The translations under genes and the position numbers were made by a program. Below, piece after piece: positions 12,705-22,200 of a DNA stretch of 64,000 nt. Source of the DNA: Liquidambar formosana (taxonomy: Eukaryota; Streptophyta; Magnoliopsida; Saxifragales; Altingiaceae). Numbering within the stretch: position 1 is the first letter of the stretch; every line of letters begins with the position of its first letter. The notes under the pieces are model-generated. The model was not told where the DNA came from. It was given only the letters and a program-made list of their open reading frames with translations, and did not search any database. The stretch lies in contig CM077820.1 in NCBI GenBank assembly GCA_039720395.1, forward strand, positions 14,221,848-14,285,847, in the 5' to 3' direction.

Positions 12705-13470
12705 TGATTAGCACAAGAGTTATTTACGCACTTCACAATATACAACACATTATTTCCAAAGAATATTTCTCTTAGTGGCCTGTTTTTAAGGTGAAAATGC
12801 AAATTTGGAAGTGAAATTGAAGTTTCTCCAGGAAAAAAAAAAAAAAAAAAAAAAAAGTAGGGGGGGTTGGTTTGGGTTGGGTTTTGTTTTGAAATTGGAG
12901 TGATATATATAGAGTTTATTTAAGTGCAGGTTATCCCAAACTATTTTGTTCGATCATGGTTCTTTGTGGATGACACGAGCGTATTTACGCGTTCGCACGT
13001 GTCACTCATGAACAACTGTGATCGTCTAACATATCCAATACATGATCAAATTTGTATATATATGTGTGTGTGTATATATATATGTGTATTTTTATTTATT
13101 TATTTTATCTTTTTATATTTTTGTGTTGATACATTCTAGCACCTTTCTGACCTTCTTTCAGCCAAGGTAAGTAAACTTCCCGAAAGGCCACTTCAAATTT
13201 TCTTTGGAAAAGCACGGAGCAATTGCTTACTTTCAACGTCTTTTTATTTTTATTTTTATCTTTTAAAGAAGTAATTTGGAATCACTTCAAGCGTTGCAAA
13301 TTTTTTGAATTAAATTAAAATACGCTCCATAAAGTTGCACGAAAGTTTTGGAGATGATAGAATATGAGTTTAATTTCGTTCTTCGAAATTTCTTCTACTC
13401 ATTTGGGGTATCCCTGCGGAAGCTAGGTCAAAGTAATTGCCATGCAATAAATAATAAAACCCAAAATAAA
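12705..13470. other. Intergenic, low complexity
   Basis: Contains a poly-A run (12832-12856) followed by a G/T-rich patch, (TA)n/(TG)n at 13057-13085, and AT-rich DNA. No gene, RNA or element ends were recognised. Confidence 0.6.
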
Positions 13471-13716
13471 GGGTAAGATATACATTGCCCCTTTCAAGTT
13501 TGAACTGTTTTCAGCAAACTCCTTTATAGTTCATAAATTATATTTTATCCACTCGCACGTGACATGTGGCAATCCATTTTAAATGACATGTCATCACCTG
13601 AAAGGGACAAAGTGATATCTTTTGCAAAATGTGTATAATTATTTGTTTGGTTTTAAACTATTGAGGGGTTTACTGAAATCGGCTTAAACTTGAAGAGGAC
13701 AAAGTGTAATTTACCC
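13471..13716. mobile_element. Mutator-type MITE, 246 bp
   Basis: The ends GGGTAAGATATACATTGCCC and GACAAAGTGTAATTTACCC are inverted repeats that stay complementary for about 65 bases. The 9-bp flanks CAAAATAAA (13462-13470) and AAAAACAAA (13717-13725) match at 7 of 9 positions. There is no coding capacity. Assignment to Mutator rests on the long TIR and the 9-bp flank; another superfamily is possible. Confidence 0.65.
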
Positions 13717-14186
13717 AAAAACAAATTCGTAAGTTGCCCCAAATTGCTTGCTTTATCAGCTTAAAAGGTTGGAATTGAATTTGGAGCATCTTTATTCTTT
13801 AGTTTTCTTTCTAAATTTTGAATTACTAGACGACTTGATTTGGGTCTTAAAAGAACTATTACCATTACTATTATTTTATTTTATAAACATAAGTGAATAT
13901 GCTAAAACGGAAATCAACATTTTTATAAACTCTACGTCTTTATTGCGATACATTAGTTATTGGAAAAGGATTTATCGAAAAACTGGTACAATCCACTATA
14001 AAAGATATTTATCAGTATTCTATTTGTGGCCCATGCCGGCTAATGGTACGAGCAAGTAGCAACTGACACACTCATGAGGCAAATAATTGGTGCTGACGAG
14101 CAGGTCCTCTTTTCAGCTTCTACTGGGCCAAAGCCCAAGTCTTGGGTAAAAATAAAGGCTTTAACAAGCACAGTTTTGTAAATAGG

Positions 14187-14577
14187 GCCCTATTGGTACC
14201 CAAGATTTGTTTTGCATCACTTTACTCCTATAATTTCTCAATGTTTTACAAAAAAAATATAAAAAGTTTAACAAAAATTGGCCACACTGTCTATTAAGAA
14301 AACATCATTTTGAACAACTTTTTAAAAGAAAATTTTCCAAAACTTGTTATTTAAGTAGACATTTTGGATTTTTACAGAAAAAAAAAAATTAGAAATAGCA
14401 AAAAAGTCTACTTATAAACGATAAATTTTTGGAAAAACTTTCTTCTACAAAATTTTTTAAAATGATGTTTTCTAAGGACATCGTGATCAGTTTTCATGAA
14501 AACCTTTAATATTTTTTATAAACCTTAAAAGACCATAGGGAGTTGGGGAATGCCAAGTAAGTCTTGCGGTGCCAATA
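14187..14577. repeat. Palindromic fold-back element, family F1 copy 1
   Basis: The left end reads TATTGGTACCCAAGATTTG and the right end is its degenerate inverse. Inner blocks such as AAAACATCATTTTGAACAA and their complements also face each other, so the whole unit folds on itself. Two relatives lie at 50880-51240 and 51306-51690. Edges are approximate. Confidence 0.65.
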
Positions 14578-14639
14578 AATATCATTTTTAGTAAATAAAA
14601 CATTTATTGTCTCTATGTGTGTGTGTCTATATATATATC

Positions 14640-14812
14640 GGATGATGATCAGGTAAGCACATAATAATATAACTTATATTAATACCCTGCAATAGAAATT
14701 GTACCTTGTGCATTAGTGAGATATGAGGTACATTGAACCAATGCAATGGGTACAACCCTCAATGCATGGTGCTGACATAATTTATATTAATACGTGCTTA
14801 TGGGAATATAAC
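14640..14812. mobile_element. (TA)n-flanked MITE-like element, copy 1
   Basis: The core has GATGATCAGGTAAGCAC at one end, a middle pair TTGTACCTTGTGCATTAGTG and GGTACAACCCTCAATGCATG, and GTGCTTATGGGAATATAACTG at the other end. (TA)n tracts sit at both borders. This resembles the rice Micron elements, which are embedded in TA microsatellites; the family assignment is by analogy. Confidence 0.7.
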
Positions 14813-14824
14813 TGTATATATATA

Positions 14825-15101
14825 GTCCCTATCAAGTGAGGATGTATTGATATAAGTTATATAAGCACTTGCATTGGGGGTTGTACTTTGTACATTGGTG
14901 GGTTATAGAGTTCATTGAGAACTTGGGGCTATGCGCACAGGATACAACCCTCAAATCCTCAATGCATGACACCCTTTTTTTTTTGTTTGAATAAAATGCA
15001 AAGGTTTCAAACATTAGAGAACTAACCAACATCCCAATGAGATTGACACTCTCAATGCATGATGCTAATATAACTTACTTATATCAACATGTCCTCACCT
15101 T
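14825..15101. mobile_element. (TA)n-flanked MITE-like element, copy 2
   Basis: Same core as 14640-14812, separated from it only by a TA tract, with about 100 extra bases inside (around 14950-15050, including a poly-T run). It ends in a TATATATA tract near 15101. Confidence 0.6.
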
Positions 15102-15897
15102 ATATATACAATCGAATCAATGGATACAATTTTTACATCAATTGACTAGGCTGTCAATTGGGCAATGAATGTAGCTTGGTATCATGTGTTTACCTCTTAA
15201 CTCTTTTTTGAAAACCTTCCAATCTCGCTTATTAGAGTGTGTACCTTTTATTTTTTGCTAGGTTAACTAATAATAATAATAATAATAATTTGTATAACTG
15301 ATCCATTCTGAGCAAGATGATCGAGGAGAAGCATCCCTTCGCTGCTGCCGACAATACTATATTTAGTCAAGATATTGAATAGCCCTAACTTATTTCTTTC
15401 TTTTAAATTACCCAAAACCCTAGCATGTAGGCATCTTTTCTTTAGTTGATTAAAAACGAGTGTCTCAAATTAGTTGCTACCCTTCTAGTTGGTCTATAGC
15501 CAAGGAAAAAAAAAAAAAAAAAAAAAAAAGGAAGAAAACAAACAAACAAACAAATACCCCAAGTAATTCTCAACCCAAGTCCATATACCACCTCATTTTA
15601 CAGGTTCACCTAGGGTCCCAAAAAATTCAAGACTAATCTTGCAGTACACAAAACACCTTAGGATTGAAGGGTAATTGTGACTCATCTTGGGCTGCCTACC
15701 CGACCTCAGAAGCAGTAGCTATTGCATTTTTCTTGGCAATTCTCCTATTTGTTTTAGAAAATCAATTTAGGAACAAACTAGTGTTTCTAGCTCGTTTTGC
15801 TGAAGTGGAAAATCTGAGTTATGGCATTTGTTAGTTGTGAGCTTACTTGGGTGTCAGGTCATTACGCAAGATGTCATTTTAGCTTTTCTTATGCAAG
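15102..15897. other. Intergenic, with (AAT)n and poly-A tracts
   Basis: Contains (TAA)n at 15272-15290 and a poly-A run at 15507-15528. Apart from the SWI1-like scrap at 15309-15358, nothing recognisable is present. Confidence 0.55.
15309..15358 (-). pseudogene. Possible relic of the last exon of a SWI1/DYAD gene
   Basis: About 20 bases around 15310-15328 and 40 bases at 15316-15358 resemble, in the same order, the final exon of the SWI1 homologue at 30658-30678 and 30717-30758 (for example GAGCATCCC.TTYGCTGCTGC). The intervening 40 bases are missing. Short colinear matches between 14085-14139 and 29507-29740 support a shared ancestry of the two BIOF downstream regions. The relic is too short for certainty. 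Confidence 0.45.
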
Positions 15898-16421
15898 TAG
15901 GGTTGCAACTTTGGCGGGTTGAGATATTATCTCAGGTTCAACCTCAAGTATAAAAACCCTAACCCAATCCCAACATAACTTGTTCTTTGGGTTGAGGTTC
16001 CTCAGTCCATACTCAATCCGTGCTCGGGTGGGGCAGACTCAACTTGGGCACAGTTTAAACGAGGTGAGGCTGTGTTGAGTAGGTTTAGGTCAGATTGAAT
16101 AGGTTGGCCTATTTATTTATTTTTAATTTATAGAGAACATTCTTTTGAAAAATAAAAAATAAACTATTTGAATAAAAATACATTATTACATATGCACACA
16201 AATCTCAATTATCTAAACTCTCCTCAAATTCATGTCAATTTCAAAAATATTTTCTCACCAAAAAATGTAAAAAAAAATAAAATAAAGATGAATGTATCAA
16301 AATAATTAAACAACACTTAAAGAATCAAACATTAACATATATATATATATATATATATAATTGATCGAGTATATAAGCAATTAGGTTAAAAGACACTATT
16401 TAATATATTTACTATATATAT

Positions 16422-16594
16422 ACGGTTTTGTTCCCATCAGTATGTGCTGATATAAGGTATATTAACACCTGCATTGGGAGTTGTACCTTGTGCATTAGTG
16501 GCTTATGAGGTTCATTGGACCAATGCAAGAGGTACAACCTCCAATGCATGGTGCTGATATAACTTATATCAACACATGCTGATGGGAACATGAC
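16422..16594. mobile_element. (TA)n-flanked MITE-like element, copy 3
   Basis: Same family as 14640-14812, in the other orientation, bordered by ACTATATATATACGG on the left and a TA tract on the right. The palindromic end GTGCTGATATAACTTATATC is clear. Confidence 0.72.
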
Positions 16595-16613
16595 TGTATA
16601 TATATATATATAT

Positions 16614-16790
16614 AGGATGATGATCAGGTAAGCACGTGTTGATATAACTTATATCAAAACCTGCATTGGGAGTTGTACCTTATGCATTAGTGAGATGTGA
16701 GGGGAATTGAATCAATGCAAGGGGTACAACCCCCAATGCATAGTGCTGATGTAACTTACATCAACACGTGCTGATGGGATCACCTCTGTA
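16614..16790. mobile_element. (TA)n-flanked MITE-like element, copy 4
   Basis: Directly follows copy 3 after a (TA)n tract and ends in another (TA)n tract (16789-16804). It opens with GATGATGATCAGGTAAGCAC exactly as copy 1 does. Confidence 0.74.
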
Positions 16791-16822
16791 TATATATATA
16801 TATAGTTCCCTACTTATTAGGT

Positions 16823-17117
16823 CACCCTCTAAAACCCTACTTATGATCTTAATTTTGTGAAACCAACTATTGAATTTGTTAACCTTATCATGTAGATGGC
16901 ACATGCCAAAAATCAACTTGATCCGAGATTGATTGCTATTCGATCCAAAACTTACATTTTTTAATCAATAACAATCGTTCGTTTTGGACATTTATAGATG
17001 AAGCAACTCTTAATTTTAGATCAACTTGATTTTTGGCATGCATGACGTTCATATAAAGCAGATCTAATCCAATAGTCAATTTTGTAAAATTCAAGTCACA
17101 AGTAGGGTTTTGGAGGG
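16823..17117. mobile_element. Fold-back MITE, family F2 copy 1
   Basis: The ends CCCTCTAAAACCCTACTT and AAGTAGGGTTTTGGAGGG are inverted repeats. The centre carries facing copies of a CAAAAATCAACTTGATC block. A relative occupies 49719-49999. It sits inside the hAT-like element at 15898-17324. Confidence 0.72.
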
Positions 17118-17403
17118 AGGTTAGCCTCATAAGTATAAGTTAGGTTTGGGTTGAGTTTGGGCTGTTCGATCTCTCTGCCCAAGCCCAACTAAAATTGAAA
17201 TCGGATTGAGATTTTTAACCCAAACCCAACCCAATTAATATATGGAAAACTATTGTTCAAACTTGTCAATTGACCTAGTTGAAATCGGGTTGGGCGGGCT
17301 CAAACTGCCCAAGTTGCAACCCTATACACAAGTTGGGCGTTCTCAACAAAAACTCTCCTCATTAACGATGTGAGTGTTAACAATCAAGAATATGAAGTTC
17401 TAA

Positions 17404-17434
17404 CACTATATATATATATATATATATATATAGT
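17404..17434. repeat. (TA)n microsatellite
   Basis: Run of TA dinucleotides; no clear element on either side. Confidence 0.9.
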
Positions 17435-17466
17435 GCCATACATATATCTATTCAAGATATTCATAG

Positions 17467-17544
17467 CCGTAATGTATTTCTTTTACTCAAAAGCCTAGGT
17501 TATAGCCCGTAATATATTTCTTTTACTCAAAAGCCAAGGTTATA
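17467..17544. repeat. Short tandem duplication, unit about 40 bp
   Basis: TTTCTTTTACTCAAAAGCC followed by a GTTATAGCC-type tail occurs twice, head to tail. Confidence 0.85.
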
Positions 17545-17618
17545 GCCATCTTTTTTTCTTTGGCTGACAAAAAATAAAGTCATTTTATTACGGAGTAAAA
17601 TTAAGATCATACCCAAAA

Positions 17619-18111
17619 ACCCATAACAAATGCAACCACTGCCACAACATGCACCTAGGATCAAAGGAAGGCACAATTCAAAGAAAAACCAAGCTTGACT
17701 TGATTTTGGTTGTAAGCCTTCTAGATGTACCAAGACTATTCAATGAAAAAACACATAAGCGTGTGAGAATTTTGGTGTTCACACCATCAAACCCTTCTTT
17801 CATAGACTCGATCATCGCTATCTCTCTCAGAGTCATTAAGCTGGACAAATTAAAGAACCCATAAAAAATGCAACCACTGCCACAACATGCACCTAGCTAG
17901 GATCAAAGCTAGGAAAGCACAATTAAAAAAAAAAAAAACCAAGCTTGACTTGATTTTGGTTGTAAGCCTTCTAGATGTACCAAGACAAATCAATGAAACA
18001 GCACATAAGCGTGTGAGGATTTTGGTGTCCAGACCATCAAACCCTTCTTTCATTTCATAGACTCATCCTATCTCCCTCAGAGTCATCAAGTATGTTGGAC
18101 AAATTAAAGAG
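17619..18111. repeat. Tandem duplication, unit about 240-255 bp
   Basis: Segments 17619-17856 and 17857-18111 align over their length: both start with ATGCAACCACTGCCACAAC, share CTTGACTTGATTTTGGTTG in the middle, and end with GGACAAATTAAAGA. Differences are small indels and substitutions. No protein-coding signal. Confidence 0.92.
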
Positions 18112-19143
18112 TCTCATTAACATGACGACCCTTAATTCATTCCATTTTACAATGATCGATAGTTAGATACAAGGACACAAATATATACACACGTTGGGCG
18201 TGTGGTTCTCATTTTCTTCAAAGAACATGTACGTATGGTGGTCTCATTTACTTAGTTATGGCCAGCATGCCAGAAGGCAAAAGTGGCAGTGAAGTGGCAA
18301 GTCATGAACCCATGCATGGCTCATTGGGGTATTGGTGTATTAATACGAGCAGTTGTGGAGTCAAAAAATTAGTCTTGAAGGATTAACGGAAAAAAAAATT
18401 ATTGAACTAATGATAAATATTAAAACTCAATTTTTTTTTTTTTTTTTTACTAATTGACAATAACAATATAATAAATAAATAAAATCCTAATTTTTTCATG
18501 CTTATCATTTATCAAATTTTTTCATTTTTCATTTTTTAAAATCATTTTTCAATATTGTATTTCAATCAATTAACATATCAATCATCAATTCCATAACTAT
18601 CAATTACACATACATTTCAATTATCAACTATCAACATAAACAATTGATATAAATTATCAACATATCATTTATCATTCATCAAAATTATTAGTTATCAATT
18701 AATTATCAACCTTTCCAATACCCATATCTGTGTTTGCATCAACACTCAATCACACAAAGACACAATTAAAGCAGATCAACGCGCTTGGACAGCCAGCCTT
18801 GTTCCAAAGTTCGTGATGAAATATTATAATTAAAGTTGCAAAATCTGAGGGATTAAGAAAATTAAGTATTAAAAGTAATGTCGGTGGAAGAAAATGACAT
18901 AAATAAATAAATAAAATAATCTAATGAAACCCTAAATCTGAAACTTACTATAGAAAATGCTCAAAATTTGAGGTTCAAACTAAAGGGTTGCACCCTGGTC
19001 CGACCTACAAGCTAGCTCCTAACTTTATCGGCAGCCATACTAATAACTAACCTCTCTCTAAGCACCTAACTTTACCAGCACCTTCCTTCAACCAATAACT
19101 ATGCCCCTCTCTCTCTAATTACCAACCTGTCCTTCCTTGCTCC
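18112..19143. other. AT-rich upstream region of BIOF copy B
   Basis: Contains a poly-T run at 18429-18449 and an ATCAA/TATCA-rich stretch at 18500-18720. From 19040 on it becomes CT-rich, as plant 5' leaders often are. No other gene is seen. Confidence 0.55.
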
Positions 19144-19149
19144 TATAAA
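19144..19149 (+). promoter_or_regulatory. Candidate TATA box for BIOF copy B
   Basis: TATAAA in the context CTCCTATAAACTCAC, 86 bases before the ATG at 19235, followed by a CT-rich stretch typical of a plant 5' UTR. Position and context only. Confidence 0.45.
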
Positions 19150-19234
19150 CTCACATCATTCTCTCTCGCTCTCTCACGTACACACAAGCACGTATTAGAC
19201 ATTTTTCTTTATTTGGTTGCACTGTGAGTGGGAG

Positions 19235-22200
19235 ATGACTTCGTGGGATTACTGGATAAAGAGGCTCTTTTGAGATTGGACACTGACAAACTACCTCTCA
19301 GACCCATTTTCCTGTCCTAGTGATGAACCAAAACCCTTTGAAAATAAGTACAACGCCACCTTAAAAGGCGACGGATTCGGCGTGTTTGGGGAATCGCCAC
19401 AGCCGTGGGATAGAGCATCTGTGGAAGTGGAGATTGCTGAAACCACATTTCAGAAATGGCTCCAAAACATTCCCAGCTCTGGTATTGTACTTTTTGCCTC
19501 CGTTTTTCCAATACCCATGTTAGTTTTATGATTGGTGTAATTTCTCTCATGTTGTCATTTCAAATTCCCTCTCAGGTGCATTGCACGAAGAATTTTTGTG
19601 TCAAATCATTTTCCTTGTACTTTCATTAATTTTTAGTCTAGGCATGCAAGGAAAAAAATCTCAAAAGGACCAGGATCTTATGACTTTAGCAATGGAAGGT
19701 TACTTGTCACTTCTTTGGGGGGCTATCTTCGCCATTAACGGATGCGTGTGGGTGGTTTATTAATGTCTCACTCTTGTCTCCAATTTTAGACTATTAGTTG
19801 GACTAAAGATCTAAATACTATTATTGGGGAAAAGAATAAGAAAGAAGCTTTTGGTATTAATTTTCTCGATAAAACATTAATGGGAATTCTAAGCTTTATT
19901 TAACTCAATTCATTCGATAAAATTTTCTATTCTCTTCGTCTCTCAAAAGACTATTGTCCCCTATGAAAAGACATTTTTTTTTTCAAGGAAAGTGCATTTA
20001 ATGTATTTATGGCCACTAATTTATTTTAGTATCTCAATTTTATCCATAATGACAAATAGACATGTCAGCTAATCGAATTTTGATTCGAATACGATTCGAT
20101 AATTCGGATATTGTAGGAGAATTCTAAACCATTAATTTGTGAACAATTTGAATCTGATAATTTGTTACTCAACAAATCAAATATGGATATTTCCTAATCC
20201 GTTCCGATAATAATTGGATCCAATAAATTAAATAATATATTATATTATATATTTTAGTCATTGTTAGTTAGATGCATGACACTTTTTTTTTTTCCTTTTT
20301 TTTCTTTTGTTTGTAGAAAACACAAGATTATAAATTTAATTTTTTGCAAAATGTTGAAATTTATTCTCCAATTAAAATTATCATTCTTAAAATTATAACT
20401 AAAAAATTAAAATTTGTTCTCTCTCCCCTAGCCCTAAAATTCATATCAATTTTTAACTATCCATTTTGCAAGATTATTAGACTAGATTAGATTATCATAT
20501 TGAATATCCGAAAGGGATCGATTTGGATATGAATTTGTATGTTATTAATATGTCAGATTATCATATTGGACCGGATTGGAACTGTTCCTTAATGGATTGA
20601 ATTCAGATATACCTTAATTCGATTTGAATCCAATTCGTTGGCAAGTCTAATGACAAAGGGTATTACTTAATTTATCTTTTTTGTTTAATGACAAAGGATT
20701 TTGGTTGGTTAGCATGCTCATGAGCTTTGATTGACAAGAAATCACATCTCCAACTGCAATTTGCCAAATTAACTCCTGAGCAAGCTATTTGCAAATTAAA
20801 AAATAAATTTTAAAAAAAAAAAAAAAACTTTCTCGTGGTTTGGTGAACTTCAAACCAATATTGTGTGTGTGTGTGTGTGTGTGTTTTTTTTTTTTTTAGT
20901 TGAATTTATGGATAAATTAAATTAAAGGGGCATTTACGGATAGGTCCGGCTGTGGAAGACTCTATGTGGGTCCTCTTATATCATATATATCACCTCTGAA
21001 AAAACACGTTTTTTTAGAAAATCTTTTCAATGCTTTCTTATAAATGTTTTAACATATCAATTTTACTATCAAGTGTACAAGACATTGACAAAAATAAAAT
21101 ACTAGTGAAAATAATATTTTAGGAAATTAATTTTAAAAATTTATTGATTTTTTGAATGGGAGAATAATTTCAGAACATCCAACAAAAAAAAGTAAGGAGG
21201 CCGATAAAAAAAGGAAAAATGAAGAGAGTATTTGATTTGGAAAAGTACTTTTTGTGTCTTAAGACTACCAAGACAGGTGGTCGACTCTTTCATTAAGGAA
21301 AGGAATAAGGGGCAGATGCTACGGCTGATGTTGTACACTTAAATTTCGCACAAATGGAAAATTGGCAGTACGTGGCATGCATATTTGATAACAATCTATT
21401 TATCTGAAATTTATCAGATGTGGACTGTCCCGAACATCTTAGATGGGATTGCACAGATCAGGATCGTGTGATCTGTTTTTGACATTTTGCACTCGATTAG
21501 CTTTGTCTATATATGCACTCTACCTCCATGCACTTTTATTTTATTTTTTGATAACGAAAAAAAATGCTTCGAATAAATCCCGAGTCCGAGTAAGATCCCA
21601 TATTTTATTTTCATGTATATTCACGAGTCCACAAATCATGGTGTAAAATCTCCCCACGTATTTTTCATTGTCATAATTATTCGTTTATATTAACCCATGC
21701 ATCTAGCCAATAGCCGGGCCATGAATTGAATTTGATCTAAGAAGCCAAACTTTGGTTGTTTTATATTAATTCAAGAAATCAAAGAAATCAATCGGCTACA
21801 ATTTTTTTACAAATTTTTTCCTTCTTTACAAGAAGAAGACGAGAAAAACTTTGGACTCAAATTTTTTTTGGCTCAAATAAATGGGGACGAAATGAGGGAA
21901 TCTATAAAACAAAAGGGGTGAAAAAATTACGGTGAAGGGCCAACTCGATCTATAGTTACTAAAAAAAATAAATAGGTGTAAATTACAAAAAACAAAAAGG
22001 TAAAAAAAGAAAAAAAAAAGCTAAGGAGGTCCAACCAACCCTAAAGCAGATTCTAATGGGGTGCCATATAATTGCTTTATGTGTTATTTTATTTTATTTT
22101 TTGGTAACATATGTGAAAAATTCATTACAATATCATATGATTGTTCCCAATATTCGAACCTATAAACCCCCTCCCCCCCCTCTCCCTACAGGTGGGAGGT

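Larger units (their letters stand above)
15898..17324. mobile_element. hAT-like non-autonomous element hosting nested MITEs
   Basis: The ends TAGGGTTGCAACTT and AAGTTGCAACCCTA are perfect inverted repeats that continue imperfectly for some 40 bases. The 8-bp flanks TATGCAAG (15890-15897) and TACACAAG (17325-17332) differ only by two transitions. Subterminal zones repeat GGGTTGGG/CCCAACCC words. The interior holds three other elements (16422-16594, 16614-16790, 16823-17117) and a (TA)n tract. No transposase. Confidence 0.75.
19930..21228. mobile_element. Tc1/mariner-like (Stowaway-related) element with nested insertion
   Basis: The left end (TTCTCTTCGTCTCTC) and right end (AATGAAGAGAG) are approximate inverted repeats flanked by TA. 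Its last 220 bases align with the right half of the MITE at 6916-7274, which fixes the family. A hAT element is nested at 20057-20649. It lies in intron 1 of BIOF copy B. The left border is less certain than the right. Confidence 0.6.
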
